A stretch of 64,000 nucleotides of DNA from Vibrio sp. Y2-5. Lineage in GTDB: Bacteria > Pseudomonadota > Gammaproteobacteria > Enterobacterales > Vibrionaceae. The notes below the pieces were generated by a model, which saw only the letters and a list, made by a program, of their open reading frames with translations, was not told where the DNA came from and ran no database searches. Shown here in pieces: positions 8,409 to 18,016 of the stretch (positions are counted from its first letter, which is position 1; every line of letters starts with the position of its first letter). A program made the translations under genes and the position numbers. Where the stretch lies: NCBI RefSeq assembly GCF_014596725.1, contig NZ_JACVEG010000002.1, positions 124,001 through 188,000 on the forward strand, written 5' to 3'.

Positions 8409-9770
8409 TTATTGAGGTTTATAACCAGCTAGTTCCGGTAGCCATAATGAAAGTGAGGGGAACAAGGTCACTATCGTCAACGTGATAACCATGAGGACGA
8501 ATAGCGGTGCCAATTTAGGAACAACAGCGCCCAACTTGGTGCCTGTAACACTGCAACCAACAAACAAGGCAGTGCCTACTGGTGGTGTACAAATACCGAT
8601 ACATAAGTTGAATACTAAGATGATCCCAAAGTGAATCGGGTCAATACCAAGCGTGATAGCAATTGGTAAGAAAATAGGGGTAAAAATCAGTACTGCTGGC
8701 GTCATATCCATGAAAGTACCTACCACCAACAGAATCAGGTTCATCAAAAGAATAACCATGATCGGGTTTGTAGAGGTTTCAAGTACAAACTCAGCGATGT
8801 AAGTAGGAATATCCGCGTTCGCCATCGCCCATGACATTGCAGAAGATGTCGCCACCATCAGCAATACGATAGAAGTGGTAATCACACTATCAACAAGCAC
8901 AGGGAACATATCGCTCATTTTCAGTTCGCGGTAAGCAAAACCAAGGATTAGAGCATAGACAACCGCAATCGCAGACGCTTCAGTTGCAGTGAAGATACCG
9001 CCCAAGATGCCACCCATAATGATGATAACCAGCGTTAAGCTTGGGATAGCATCCCAGATAACTTTGCGTTTCTTCTCTGTTGAAATAATTTTCTCACGAG
9101 GAATGTTGTAACGCTTGCCGAGCAAGAAGATACCAATCATTACGCTCAAGCCCATTAAAATGCCTGGGACATAACCAGCAATGAAAAGGTACTGAACTGA
9201 AGTACTACTTACCAACGCAAACAGAATAAGAATGTTTGATGGCGGAATAAGCAAACCAGACGGACAAGATGCCACGTTCACTGCAGTTGAGAAGTCCATT
9301 GGGTATTTGTGCTTCTCTTGCAGCGGCTTCATGATGCCACCAACCGCCGCCGCAGAAGCCGCCGCAGAGCCTGACAATGAACCGAACAACATGTTCGCCA
9401 TAACGTTTACATGCGACAGCGAACCCGGCAAGCGGCCACCGAAAATCATTGCAAAGTTAATCAAACGAGAAGCAAGACCACCTCGGTTCATCAAGTTACC
9501 GGCCACGATGAAAAATGGCAGGGCGAGCAAACCGAAATTGTCTAACCCGTTCGCTAACTTCTGCGATACGAGAATGGTCACTTGTTCAATTGGGAAGTCG
9601 ATGAATACAGTAAGTAGAGCAGCTATACCGATTGCAAACGCAATTGGCACACCAATAATCAGCAAAACACCTAATACGCCGAACAACACAGCCGCAGGAA
9701 AGAAATCGTAAAATGCATCAGGCGCATTCGCTAGGAAGTCTTGTGAAAACAGTAAATCAATCAGAGTCAT
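8409..9770 (-). CDS. dctM: TRAP transporter large permease DctM
   Basis: Large membrane subunit of the TRAP transporter, 453 aa, with about twelve hydrophobic segments. Characteristic stretches are ALPFFIVAGNLMNRGGLASRLINFA, LSGSAAASAAAVGGIMKP, CPSGLLIPPSNILI and CIGICTPPVGTALFVGC, matching the DctM/SiaM fold that couples Na+ entry to solute import. It overlaps dctQ by four bases (ATGA), showing translational coupling, and dctP follows 16 bases on. Context points to hexuronate uptake. Confidence 0.96.
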   Translation of the reverse strand: MTLIDLLFSQDFLANAPDAFYDFFPAAVLFGVLGVLLIIGVPIAFAIGIAALLTVFIDFPIEQVTILVSQKLANGLDNFGLLALPFFIVAGNLMNRGGLASRLINFAMIFGGRLPGSLSHVNVMANMLFGSLSGSAAASAAAVGGIMKPLQEKHKYPMDFSTAVNVASCPSGLLIPPSNILILFALVSSTSVQYLFIAGYVPGILMGLSVMIGIFLLGKRYNIPREKIISTEKKRKVIWDAIPSLTLVIIIMGGILGGIFTATEASAIAVVYALILGFAYRELKMSDMFPVLVDSVITTSIVLLMVATSSAMSWAMANADIPTYIAEFVLETSTNPIMVILLMNLILLVVGTFMDMTPAVLIFTPIFLPIAITLGIDPIHFGIILVFNLCIGICTPPVGTALFVGCSVTGTKLGAVVPKLAPLFVLMVITLTIVTLFPSLSLWLPELAGYKPQ

Positions 9771-10303
9771 TTTGAATATCCTTCTGCTGCCACACGCTCT
9801 TCTTTATTTACAAGCGAAAGAACTGAAGAAATAACGTCGACAGTACCGAAGTAAGAAATAATGTAGCCCGCCAGAGGTACGACAACATAAACATAACCAA
9901 TCAATAGGTGGTGACCACCAATCACGATCCCAGGAGAAATCTGACCATGTTTAAGTGTGTTTGTGACCAGTGCAGTTCCGCCATAAATAAAGGTGACAGC
10001 AGCGAAAGCAATGATGATTAGGTTAATAAGGATACCTAACACCAATTGTCCGTTATGGCTTAATCTTGGCGCCAAAAGTTCCAACGCTAAATGACGTTTG
10101 ATTGCGAAGGTGTAAGCTCCACCTAGCACACCAATCCAAATTAATAAGTAACGTGACAGTTCATCTGTAAAGGCAGAAGGATCTTGTAATATAAAGCGAG
10201 TAAATACTTGCCACACAACCGCAACAATCATTACGGTCATAAACATACTCAACACAACACGCAATAAGCCATTGATATATGAGTTGATAGACTTAATTAT
10301 CAT
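9767..10303 (-). CDS. dctQ: TRAP transporter small permease DctQ
   Basis: Small four-helix membrane subunit of the TRAP transporter, 178 aa. It has the usual DctQ features: VVWQVFTRFILQDPSAFTDELSRYLLIWIGVLGGAY in the first half and the conserved AIKRHLALELL loop. It is the first gene of the leftward operon, so its upstream region (10304-10680) is the promoter for dctQMP and probably uxuBA. AGAGA precedes the start. Confidence 0.93.
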   Translation of the reverse strand: MIIKSINSYINGLLRVVLSMFMTVMIVAVVWQVFTRFILQDPSAFTDELSRYLLIWIGVLGGAYTFAIKRHLALELLAPRLSHNGQLVLGILINLIIIAFAAVTFIYGGTALVTNTLKHGQISPGIVIGGHHLLIGYVYVVVPLAGYIISYFGTVDVISSVLSLVNKEERVAAEGYSK

Positions 10304-10473
10304 AGTAATTAATCTCTAATTAGTTTTTGTGCCACCAGACAGAACAAATAATCCATTACGTTCCCATTCTGTTGGTGACGTTTCCCTGAACAACATGTGT
10401 CGATTGCAATCATCACAATTCGTTATTCGTAAGCTTATTCATCGGTAATTCCGATAATGAAGCAATCCTACAT

Positions 10474-10485
10474 TTGGTATAACAA
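10474..10485 (+). promoter_or_regulatory. ExuR/UxuR-like operator TTGGTATAACAA
   Basis: TTGGTATAACAA closely fits the core of the gammaproteobacterial ExuR/UxuR consensus (TTGGTATACCAA). The same 12-mer occurs inverted before the GntR regulator gene at 16007-16018. It probably mediates substrate-controlled expression of both uronate operons. Confidence 0.6.
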
Positions 10486-10490
10486 TAAAA

Positions 10491-10506
10491 AATTGGTCTA
10501 GATCAT
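10491..10506 (+). promoter_or_regulatory. Second candidate UxuR-type site
   Basis: AATTGGTCTAGATCAT is preceded by AA, giving a full left half-site AAATTGGT, and contains an imperfect dyad (TGGTCTAGATCA). A similar ATGGTCTGATTTCA lies before the regulator gene at 16067-16080. It is weaker than the site at 10474. Confidence 0.4.
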
Positions 10507-10680
10507 AAAACGAAACGGGCTTTCATTTTTTTACTTAAAGTATGATCACCTTTAAACTTTTGACAAAAATCACTCTAATTACGTTCAAAAATCAATCAAA
10601 ACTCTACTTAAATCGTGTTTCTTTGGCTTTTATGAGTTTAATATCACACACAAATGGTAGAACACATAAGGACAACCTGT

Positions 10681-12093
10681 ATGACATCTTTCCTTTCGGA
10701 GGATTTTTTACTCCACAGCGAATTTGCTAAACGCCTTTATCATGAAGTAGCAGCCGATTTACCTATCATCGACTACCACTGCCACCTGTTACCACATCAG
10801 GTTTCTGAGGATTACAAATTTCAAAACTTAACTGATATCTGGCTTCGCGGTGATCACTATAAATGGCGAGCAATGCGTATTAATGGTGTGGATGAGCGTT
10901 TCTGTACTGGTGACGCAACGGATAAAGAGAAGTTCTTGGCATTCGCTCGTACGGTTCCCTATACAATTGGAAACCCCATTTATCACTGGGCTCATTTAGA
11001 GCTACGCCGACCGTTCGGGATTACTGGCATTGTATTAAATGACGACACCGCAGAACGTGTTTGGAACGAAACCAATGAGATGCTAGCTACACCTGAATTC
11101 TCTGCTCGTTCGATCATGCAGAAAATGAATGTGGAAATGGTGGGTACTACCGATGATCCAATCGATGACCTCACCGCACATAAAAAAGTAGCAGAAGACA
11201 AAGACTTCCCAGTACAAATGCTGCCAAGCTGGCGTCCAGACAAAGCATTCAACATTCACCTAGAAACCTTCCCTGCTTATATGGAAGCACTATCTAAAGC
11301 CGCAGATGTTGAAATTGCTCGTTTTGCAGACCTTTGCTCTGCACTAGATAAACGCCTACAACACTTCGCAGACCACGGCTGCTGTATATCAGACCACGGT
11401 CTAGATACGGTCTGCTACGAAGATTCAACTGAGCAAGAACTGGATGCCATCCTCAGCAAACGTCTAAGCGGCGGAAACGTCTCTGAATTTGAAAGCGCAC
11501 AGTTCAAGACGGCAGTATTGGTATACCTAGGTAAAGAGTACGCAAAACGTGGCTGGGTTCAGCAATACCACATTGGTGCTCTACGTAATAACAACCAACG
11601 AATGTTCAAGCTTCTTGGTCCAGACGTTGGTTTCGACTCTATCCATGATGGTTTAGTCGCCTTGCCTTTATCACGTCTGCTGGATGCGCTTGATCGCGAC
11701 AATGCACTACCGAAAACCATCCTTTACGGTTTAAACCCACGTGATAATGAAGTTCTGGCAACCATGTGTGGCAACTTCCAGGACGGCAGTATCGCCGGCA
11801 AAATCCAATTTGGTTCTGGTTGGTGGTTCAATGACCAAAAAGACGGCATGGAACGTCAAATGACTCAGCTTGCACAGCTTGGTCTACTAAGCCGCTTTGT
11901 CGGTATGTTAACCGATAGCCGTAGCTTCTTGTCATACACCCGACACGAGTACTTCCGCCGCATCCTATGCCAAATGATTGGTCAATGGGTTGAAGATGGT
12001 GAAGCACCAGCGGACTTCGAACTGCTTAGCCGCATGGTTCGCGATATCTGTTATTACAACGCGAAAAACTATTTCGGTATTACCGCTAAATAA
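10681..12093 (+). CDS. uxaC: Glucuronate isomerase UxaC
   Basis: Isomerises D-glucuronate to D-fructuronate and D-galacturonate to D-tagaturonate (EC 5.3.1.12), the shared first step of both hexuronate branches. The 470-aa product has exactly the E. coli UxaC length. Visible marks are the N-terminal [13 protein letters not shown] with metal-binding histidines, the WRAMRINGV block, [28 protein letters not shown] and the C-terminal [13 protein letters not shown]. The start is the ATG at 10681 behind AAGGA; an upstream ATG (10654) is poorly placed. It heads the rightward operon uxaC-uxaB-uxaA. Confidence 0.97.
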   Translation: MTSFLSEDFLLHSEFAKRLYHEVAADLPIIDYHCHLLPHQVSEDYKFQNLTDIWLRGDHYKWRAMRINGVDERFCTGDATDKEKFLAFARTVPYTIGNPIYHWAHLELRRPFGITGIVLNDDTAERVWNETNEMLATPEFSARSIMQKMNVEMVGTTDDPIDDLTAHKKVAEDKDFPVQMLPSWRPDKAFNIHLETFPAYMEALSKAADVEIARFADLCSALDKRLQHFADHGCCISDHGLDTVCYEDSTEQELDAILSKRLSGGNVSEFESAQFKTAVLVYLGKEYAKRGWVQQYHIGALRNNNQRMFKLLGPDVGFDSIHDGLVALPLSRLLDALDRDNALPKTILYGLNPRDNEVLATMCGNFQDGSIAGKIQFGSGWWFNDQKDGMERQMTQLAQLGLLSRFVGMLTDSRSFLSYTRHEYFRRILCQMIGQWVEDGEAPADFELLSRMVRDICYYNAKNYFGITAK

Positions 12094-12102
12094 TCTGACG
12101 CT

Positions 12103-12169
12103 CTGCGGCTGTTGCTTATTGATGAAGACTCTACCGACAAAGAGATTCTTCACCGTGCTTCAGCCGCAG
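12103..12169 (+). other. Structured intergenic stem-loop between uxaC and uxaB
   Basis: CTGCGGCTG (12103-12111) pairs perfectly with CAGCCGCAG (12161-12169). Inside it, TGAAGA (12123-12128) pairs with TCTTCA (12147-12152), giving a long nested hairpin in the 96-base gap. No T-run follows. It could stabilise uxaC mRNA or be a processing site. Confidence 0.55.
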
Positions 12170-12189
12170 CATATCGATAGGTAACTTTT

Positions 12190-13650
12190 ATGAAACAGCT
12201 AAACCGAGATACCTTTCCCGGCCCTTCTTACCCAACCAAAATTATTCAATTTGGCGAAGGTAACTTTTTACGCGCATTTTTAGATTGGCAAATTGACCAA
12301 CTCAACCAACACACAGATTTCAACGCTGGCGTCAGCATTATTCGTCCAATCGATACCGACTTCCCGCCCAGTCTTAACACTCAACAAGGTGTGTATACCA
12401 CGCTGATTCGTGGTCTGGATGAAACAGGCCAAGCGATCTCACAATCCCGTGTTATCTATTCTGTGAACGAAGAGCTGTCTGCTTACCAAAATTTCCAAGC
12501 CATTCTTGGACTTGCTCGTAACCCGGAAACTCAGTTTGTGTTCTCAAACACAACGGAAGCGGGAATTGCATTTGTGGAAAGCGATCAGTTTGATGATTTA
12601 CCACCAAGTAGCTACCCAGCTAAGCTGACCCGTATGCTGTGGGAGCGCTACAACTACTTTGAAGCCGATGAAGACAAAGGCTGGATCATTGTTCCTTGCG
12701 AACTTATCGATTACAACGGCGAATGCTTGAAAGAAATTGTTGGCCGCTACATTGAGGCGTGGGAGTTACCTGTTGAATTCAAACAATGGGTAGAAGCGGC
12801 AAATACATTCTGCTCAACTTTGGTCGACCGCATCGTTACCGGCTATCCAAAAGATGAAGTGAGCACGCTGGAAGCGGAGCTAGGCTACAAAGATACTTTT
12901 ATGGTCAGTGCCGAAAACTTCTATCTGTTTGTGATTCAAGGTCCTCAGTGGCTAAATCAAGCACTGTGTCTGGATCAGCTTAGCACTGAACACTCGCTCA
13001 ACATTAAAATTGTTGACGACATCAAGCCTTATAAAGAACGTAAAGTCGCGATTCTTAACGGGGCGCATACCGCGCTTGTACCTGTGGCATTCTTGTCTGG
13101 TATTGATACCGTTGGTGAAAGCATGGCTGACGAGCAGATGGCAACGTATATCAAAGCGCTGATGTTCTCTGAGATCATCCCTACTCTTTCACTGCCAAAA
13201 GATGAACTGCAGACGTTTGCTCAAGATGTGGAATATCGCTTTAAGAACCCTTACATCAAACACCTGCTGTTATCTATTTCGCTTAATGGTATGACAAAGT
13301 TCAAAACCCGAATTTTGCCGCAGTTACTCGCGTATCAAGAAAAGACCGACCATTTACCTCGTCACATGAGCTTTGCACTTGCAGCGTTAATTACCTTCTA
13401 TCGCGGCGAACGTGAGGAAGGAAATTACCCTCTTAGTGACGACCAACCGTGGCTAGATTTCTTTGCTTCCGAGTGGCCTAAGGTGTTATCAGGGGAGCAA
13501 AGCTATGGCGCGTTAGTTGAAGGTGTGTTGGGTAACACTGCGCACTGGGGACAAGACCTCAATCAAGTGCCTGGTTTGACGGAATGCGTAACCGCGTACA
13601 TCGAACAAATTTGCCTTGTGGGCATGCGACGTGCGTTAAATCGCTGCTAA
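12190..13650 (+). CDS. uxaB: Tagaturonate reductase (altronate oxidoreductase) UxaB
   Basis: NAD-dependent reductase turning D-tagaturonate into D-altronate (EC 1.1.1.58). The 486-aa protein is close to the E. coli UxaB length and starts [20 protein letters not shown], followed by [16 protein letters not shown] (nucleotide-binding region), [15 protein letters not shown] and [20 protein letters not shown] (catalytic region with the lysine). It belongs to the same polyol dehydrogenase superfamily as UxuB across the divide; the [10 protein letters not shown] start and the adjacent uxaA distinguish it. It is second in the rightward operon, ten bases before uxaA. Confidence 0.96.
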   Translation: MKQLNRDTFPGPSYPTKIIQFGEGNFLRAFLDWQIDQLNQHTDFNAGVSIIRPIDTDFPPSLNTQQGVYTTLIRGLDETGQAISQSRVIYSVNEELSAYQNFQAILGLARNPETQFVFSNTTEAGIAFVESDQFDDLPPSSYPAKLTRMLWERYNYFEADEDKGWIIVPCELIDYNGECLKEIVGRYIEAWELPVEFKQWVEAANTFCSTLVDRIVTGYPKDEVSTLEAELGYKDTFMVSAENFYLFVIQGPQWLNQALCLDQLSTEHSLNIKIVDDIKPYKERKVAILNGAHTALVPVAFLSGIDTVGESMADEQMATYIKALMFSEIIPTLSLPKDELQTFAQDVEYRFKNPYIKHLLLSISLNGMTKFKTRILPQLLAYQEKTDHLPRHMSFALAALITFYRGEREEGNYPLSDDQPWLDFFASEWPKVLSGEQSYGALVEGVLGNTAHWGQDLNQVPGLTECVTAYIEQICLVGMRRALNRC

Positions 13651-13659
13651 GGAAATAGC

Positions 13660-15147
13660 ATGAACTCTCTTATCAAAATACATCCTGCAGACAATGTAGC
13701 GGTTGCACTAAAAGACTTAAGTGCTGGCACAACATTAGTCGTTGATGAGCAAGAAATAACGTTGCAAGAGGACGTTCCTCAAGCGCACAAAGTGGCGTTG
13801 CAAACTTTTGTTGAGAATGACCAGATTATCAAATATGGCTGCCCTATCGGACATGCGTTGGAAAAGATAGAGCTAGGCCATCGTGTTTATCAGGATAACA
13901 TTCGCACCAACTTAAGCGATTTAAACGAATACCAATACCAACCGGATTTCCAAAATGTGCACAGCACATTGGAAAATAAACCAGTGAATATCTATCGCCG
14001 TGAGAATGGTGATGTGGGTATTCGAAACGAACTTTGGATCATCCCAACGGTTGGCTGTGTAAACGCTATAGCTAACATGATGAAAAGGCAGTTTGAGTCT
14101 GAAGTCGACATGTCAGCTATTGATGGCGTGCAAGTGTTTACTCACCAATATGGCTGTTCACAACTGGGGGACGACCACAACAACACTAAGATTCTGCTGC
14201 AAAACTTGGTGAAACACCCTAACTCCGGCGGTGTTTTGGTGGTGGGTTTAGGTTGTGAAAACAACCAAGTGAACGCGTTTAAAGACACGCTTGGTGAGTA
14301 TGACGAACAGCGTGTTCAATTCATGATCTGTCAAAAACAAGATGATGAAGTGGAATACGGCGTTGAGCTGATGAAAAAGCTGTATGACGTGATGTCCAAA
14401 GATCAGCGAGTTCCGGGCAACCTGAGCGAAGTTCGTTTTGGCTTAGAATGCGGAGGCTCTGATGGCTTCTCAGGCATCACAGCTAACCCTCTGCTAGGAC
14501 GTTTCTCAGATTACCTTGTCACGCACGGCGGCACCACAGTGTTGACCGAAGTGCCAGAGATGTTTGGTGCAGAACACATTCTTATGAGTCGCTGCGTTGA
14601 TAAAAACGTATTCGACAATACGGTATCCATGATCAATAACTTCAAGCAGTATTTTATCGATCACAAACAACCTATCTATGAAAACCCATCTCCGGGTAAC
14701 AAGGCGGGCGGCATTTCTACATTAGAAGAGAAATCTTTGGGTTGCACGCAAAAAGCCGGTTCTAGTCAGGTGATGGACGTACTTAAGTACGGTGAACGTT
14801 TAACCAAGCCGGGTTTGAACCTTTTAAGTGCTCCGGGGAACGATGCGATTGCAACCTCTGCGCTGGCGATGGCGGGCTGTCACATGGTGCTGTTCAGTAC
14901 TGGTCGTGGCACACCTTATGGTGGACCAGTACCCACATTGAAGCTGGCAACCAACAGTGACTTAGCACGCCGCAAACCACACTGGATTGACTTTAATGCA
15001 GGCACTCTGGTGGAAGGCACATCAATGGACAACTTACTTGAAGAATTTGTCGATAAGGTTACCAGCTTCGTAAATGGTGAGCCGACGCGCAATGAAATCA
15101 ATGAGTTCCGAGAAATCGCCGTATTCAAAAGTGGCGTAACGCTTTAA
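13660..15147 (+). CDS. uxaA: Altronate dehydratase UxaA
   Basis: Dehydrates D-altronate to 2-keto-3-deoxygluconate (EC 4.2.1.7). The 495-aa protein has the UxaA/GarD layout: an N-terminal SAF domain (~residues 1-75, with CPIGHALEKIELG), then the catalytic part with NELWIIPTVGCVNAIAN, FTHQYGCSQLGDDHNNT, LGCENNQ, GLECGGSDGFSGITANP and TGRGTPYGGPVPTLKLATNS. The cysteines probably bind the iron cofactor. AAGGAAATAGC precedes the ATG. It closes the operon and is followed by a strong terminator. KDG kinase and aldolase, needed next, are not in the window. Confidence 0.97.
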   Translation: MNSLIKIHPADNVAVALKDLSAGTTLVVDEQEITLQEDVPQAHKVALQTFVENDQIIKYGCPIGHALEKIELGHRVYQDNIRTNLSDLNEYQYQPDFQNVHSTLENKPVNIYRRENGDVGIRNELWIIPTVGCVNAIANMMKRQFESEVDMSAIDGVQVFTHQYGCSQLGDDHNNTKILLQNLVKHPNSGGVLVVGLGCENNQVNAFKDTLGEYDEQRVQFMICQKQDDEVEYGVELMKKLYDVMSKDQRVPGNLSEVRFGLECGGSDGFSGITANPLLGRFSDYLVTHGGTTVLTEVPEMFGAEHILMSRCVDKNVFDNTVSMINNFKQYFIDHKQPIYENPSPGNKAGGISTLEEKSLGCTQKAGSSQVMDVLKYGERLTKPGLNLLSAPGNDAIATSALAMAGCHMVLFSTGRGTPYGGPVPTLKLATNSDLARRKPHWIDFNAGTLVEGTSMDNLLEEFVDKVTSFVNGEPTRNEINEFREIAVFKSGVTL

Positions 15148-15168
15148 TAAGATGTGCTAAAAGACAAC

Positions 15169-15198
15169 AAAGGCTACCTTCGGGTAGCCTTTATTTTT
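15169..15198. terminator. Terminator after uxaA (UUCG tetraloop)
   Basis: AAAGGCTACC (15169-15178), TTCG loop, GGTAGCCTTT (15183-15192), then ATTTTT. The perfect 10-bp stem with a UUCG loop serves uxaA and, given its A/T flanks, possibly the convergent gntR gene. Confidence 0.93.
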
Positions 15199-15238
15199 CA
15201 GTTCTTTTGCAGCATTTCTTCTGCCACTAAAAAGATGT

Positions 15239-15988
15239 TTATGAAGTAGCAATCGGGCTTTCTGAGAACAAGAAACGATCATAGTCATCATTTGAAGCAT
15301 CAAACAGCATGATCTTGGTATTTTCAATGTGCTGCCAAGCTGCCTGACGTGCGGCGACCGCATCTCGCTTGATTAATGCTTTTACGATTTCATCGTGATC
15401 GCTACACCAACTGCGGATTTTATTATCTTCAATGTGCTCGTGAAGCTTCTTCCAATAAGGGTTGTTTTCACGATGTTTCGACAGCATTTCAGCAATGTGT
15501 ACCACTACTGAGTTTTGCGTACAGCGAGCCATCTGAATATGAAATTCAATATCCCAGTAAGAATCACGTGAACAATCGTCTTGCTTCGCTTGCTCTTGAA
15601 TCTTCATCAAAGCAACCAAATCTTGTTTAGTCGCTTGAGTCGCTGCAAATTCGGCTATATTGCTTTCAAATAACTGGCGAGCCTGTAGCAATTCAAACGG
15701 ACCACAGGTAAGCATGAAACCGAAATCACCCGACGACTGCACGATGTCAGGTACTACGTTATCAACCTGCGTGTTAATGACTCGGATACCCGAACCTTTA
15801 CGCACTTCAACATAGCCTTCAACTTCAAGCATTATCATTGCTTCACGAATCACGGTACGACTCACTTCCATCTGCTCAGCGATCACTCGTTCAGCAGGAA
15901 GCATATCCCCAACGTTGTAAACGCCATTAAAGATTTCCGTTTTAAAGTGATTGGCGATTTTTTGATAAAGCTTAATATTCGGTTCCAT
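15239..15988 (-). CDS. GntR/FCD-family regulator of hexuronate catabolism (ExuR/UxuR-like)
   Basis: Transcription factor of 249 aa. Residues ~1-72 form a GntR winged helix ([44 protein letters not shown]) and the rest is an FCD ligand domain ([19 protein letters not shown], then the metal/ligand histidines in [14 protein letters not shown]). E. coli ExuR and UxuR have this build and respond to hexuronate intermediates. It sits next to the uronate operons, and the same TTGGTATAACAA site occurs before it and before dctQ/uxaC, arguing for self-regulation and control of the module. Whether it equals ExuR or UxuR cannot be told by eye. Confidence 0.9.
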   Translation of the reverse strand: MEPNIKLYQKIANHFKTEIFNGVYNVGDMLPAERVIAEQMEVSRTVIREAMIMLEVEGYVEVRKGSGIRVINTQVDNVVPDIVQSSGDFGFMLTCGPFELLQARQLFESNIAEFAATQATKQDLVALMKIQEQAKQDDCSRDSYWDIEFHIQMARCTQNSVVVHIAEMLSKHRENNPYWKKLHEHIEDNKIRSWCSDHDEIVKALIKRDAVAARQAAWQHIENTKIMLFDASNDDYDRFLFSESPIATS

Positions 15989-16006
15989 ATTAATCTCTCA
16001 AACCAC

Positions 16007-16018
16007 TTGTTATACCAA
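16007..16018 (-). promoter_or_regulatory. ExuR/UxuR-like operator before gntR
   Basis: The minus strand reads TTGGTATAACAA, identical to the site at 10474-10485, with AAA upstream as in the consensus. It lies 19-30 bases before the regulator start, consistent with autoregulation. A weaker relative (ATGGTCTGATTTCA) follows at 16067-16080. Confidence 0.6.
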
Positions 16019-16183
16019 TTTAGTGACAGCTTACCATAGATAGTATTCCAATCGATAGTCAAAAAAATGGTCTGATTTCAAAATTTTCAAAATGACTCGC
16101 AACACGTTCCTCCCTTCTTTAGCGTGCCGATCGGTTATCCCTTTGCTAGTATTTATTTCTAAACTAAACAAGAGTCTTCAAGC

Positions 16184-16870
16184 ATGACAACCGAAAAATT
16201 TTCTTCCATTTATCAACGAGCCGTCGATCGTAAAGGTGGCGAAGACCAGTTAGAAACGCTGCTTAGCACGCCATTAAGTCAAACCGAACTTGCTGCGCTA
16301 CCTGAAGATCGCTGGTTATCTGCATTTAGTATGAAAGTGTTTCAATCGGGAATCTCTTGGGATGTTGTGAGAAAGAAATGGCCTAACTTTGAAGAGCTTT
16401 TCTTCGGCTTCAAAATTGAACCCCTGTTGATGCTGTCTGACGAAGTATGGGAACAAAAAGCACAAGATCCACGCATCATCCGTCATTTAGCCAAAGTGAT
16501 GTCGATTCCGCGCAATGCACGCATGATTTATGAAACCAGAGTCGAACACGGTTCTTTCAGTGAAATGGTGGCAAACTGGCCACTAGACAATATTACTGGC
16601 CTTTGGGAATACTTAAAAAAGCACGGTGACCGTCTAGGTGGCAACACAGGGCCATACACTCTGCGTACTATGGGTGCTGATACGTTTATCTTCTCTACCG
16701 ATGTTGAAGCCTACCTTCGGAACACTGGCGTTATTGATAGTGCAAAGACAACCAAACGTGCAATGACCGCAGCCAATCAAGCATTCTGCCAATGGCGTGA
16801 AGAGTCTGGACGTAGCCTAAGCGAGATAAGTCAGATCATCGCCTATAGCACGGGTGAAAACCGAATCTAA
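16184..16870 (+). CDS. DNA-3-methyladenine glycosylase I-like protein
   Basis: Helix-hairpin-helix DNA glycosylase of the Tag family, 228 aa, predicted to excise 3-methyladenine in base-excision repair. Family marks are FSMKVFQSGISWDVVRKKWPNFEELFFGF, then RHLAKVMSIPRNARMIYETRV and GNTGPYTLRTMGADTFIFSTDVEAYL. The N- and C-terminal Cys/His zinc ligands of E. coli Tag are not evident, so this is the divergent Tag-like group common in Vibrio, and activity is less certain than the fold. It is a single gene followed by a bidirectional terminator. Confidence 0.85.
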   Translation: MTTEKFSSIYQRAVDRKGGEDQLETLLSTPLSQTELAALPEDRWLSAFSMKVFQSGISWDVVRKKWPNFEELFFGFKIEPLLMLSDEVWEQKAQDPRIIRHLAKVMSIPRNARMIYETRVEHGSFSEMVANWPLDNITGLWEYLKKHGDRLGGNTGPYTLRTMGADTFIFSTDVEAYLRNTGVIDSAKTTKRAMTAANQAFCQWREESGRSLSEISQIIAYSTGENRI

Positions 16871-16898
16871 AGTGATTTATGAGCACGGTAATAATGCA

Positions 16899-16930
16899 AA
16901 AAGGGAGAGCCTCCAAAGACTCTCCCTTTT
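16899..16930. terminator. Bidirectional terminator
   Basis: AAAAGGGAGAG (16899-16909) and CTCTCCCTTTT (16920-16930) form a perfect 11-bp stem with a 10-base loop and A/T runs on both sides. It lies between the convergent glycosylase and GST genes. Confidence 0.92.
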
Positions 16931-16950
16931 GTTTATCAGCACAGAAATGG

Positions 16951-17811
16951 TTATTGAGGTCGTTTACTCAATACCGCATCAATATCTGCTGCGCTATGGC
17001 GTTCTTCGACTTGTTCCCACTCTTCACCAAAAGTGCGGTTTACAATTCGGCCACGTTGAACAGCAGGACGCTCTAGCATCATTTTCGCCCAACGTTGAAC
17101 ATGAGTATAAGACTCAACATCCAAGAACTCACCAGCATTGTATGCTTTGCCTAGTGCCAGATTACCGTACCAAGGCCAGATAGCGATATCTGCAATACTG
17201 ATTTCTTCACCAGCAATAAAAGTATGTTTCGCCAGTTGCTTATCAAGAACGTCAAGCTGACGCTTTGTTTCCATTGCAAAACGGTTAATTGGGTATTCAA
17301 ACTTCTCTGGCGCATAAGCGTAGAAGTGCCCAAAGCCACCACCAAGATAAGGTGCAGAGCCTTGCAGCCAGAATAGCCAGTTCATTACTTCAGCACGTGC
17401 CGCACCTTCTTTTGGTAGGAAATGGCCGAACTTCTCAGCAAGATAGAACAGAATATTACCGGATTCGAATACGTTTACAGGTTCATCACCTGAGCGATCA
17501 ACCATCGCTGGAATTTTCGAGTTCGGGTTGACGGCAACAAAGCCAGAACTGAACTGGTCACTGTCACCAATGCGAATCAGGAACGCATCATATTCCGCTT
17601 CTGTCACGCCCAGAGCAAGTAGCTCCTCAAGCATGATGGTCACCTTCTGGCCATTTGGCGTACCCATAGAGTAAAGCTGAATTGGGTGAGAGCCCACTGG
17701 AAGTTCTCTTTCAAAACGAGCACCTGAATCCGGTCGGTTAATGCTCGCCCATTGACCACCATTTTCGCTGTCCATTGTCCAAACTCTTGGTGGGATATAT
17801 TCACTTGCCAT
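16951..17811 (-). CDS. yghU: Glutathione-dependent disulfide-bond oxidoreductase / GST (YghU-like)
   Basis: Cytosolic glutathione S-transferase superfamily member, 286 aa, very close in length to E. coli YghU. It starts with the typical extension EYIPPRVWTMDSENGGQWASINRPDSG, followed by a thioredoxin-like domain (IQLYSMGTPNGQKVTIMLEELL, NPNSKIPAMVD, VFESGNILFYLAEKFG) and a helical C-terminal domain (FGHFYAYAPEKFEYPINRFAMETKRQLDVLDKQLA). YghU-type enzymes bind two glutathiones and reduce disulfides rather than conjugating substrates. AAGGATCAACC precedes the start. It is a single gene. Confidence 0.93.
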   Translation of the reverse strand: MASEYIPPRVWTMDSENGGQWASINRPDSGARFERELPVGSHPIQLYSMGTPNGQKVTIMLEELLALGVTEAEYDAFLIRIGDSDQFSSGFVAVNPNSKIPAMVDRSGDEPVNVFESGNILFYLAEKFGHFLPKEGAARAEVMNWLFWLQGSAPYLGGGFGHFYAYAPEKFEYPINRFAMETKRQLDVLDKQLAKHTFIAGEEISIADIAIWPWYGNLALGKAYNAGEFLDVESYTHVQRWAKMMLERPAVQRGRIVNRTFGEEWEQVEERHSAADIDAVLSKRPQ

Positions 17812-17979
17812 GGTTGATCCTTCTCTTGGTTTACGTATTCGATTTACGACTTCTTAAGATATAGGGGCAAATTATTGCAGATAAAGTCTTTTATGAATTT
17901 TTAGTTATAACAATAAATTATTGTAAGGGAGAAGAAATTATATAGGCAGGGAGAAACAGTGACAGGAAAGATTTGAGTT

Positions 17980-18005
17980 CCCGCAGTAACAGACGCTACT
18001 ACGGG
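17980..18005 (-). terminator. Possible terminator after metQ
   Basis: CCCGCAGTA (17980-17988) and TACTACGGG (17997-18005) form a 9-bp stem with one mismatch just past the metQ stop. The T-run is poor, so this is a weak call. Confidence 0.4.
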
Positions 18006-18016
18006 AATCAGAGCAA

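Larger units (their letters stand above)
10304..10680. promoter_or_regulatory. Divergent control region between dctQ and uxaC
   Basis: This 377-base AT-rich gap separates the two uronate operons. It holds an ExuR/UxuR-like site at 10474-10485, a related half-palindrome at 10491-10506 and a small inverted repeat ATCGG-N5-CCGAT at 10441-10455. The short reading frames here have no ribosome site and I see no gene. Confidence 0.7.

Noticed and set aside
9232..9711. 159-codon plus-strand ORF opposite dctM
   Set aside because: Antisense shadow of a clear TRAP permease, with no start signal.
10542..10730. Small ORF in the dctQ-uxaC control region
   Set aside because: It has no ribosome site, overlaps the uxaC start in another frame and encodes no recognisable protein.
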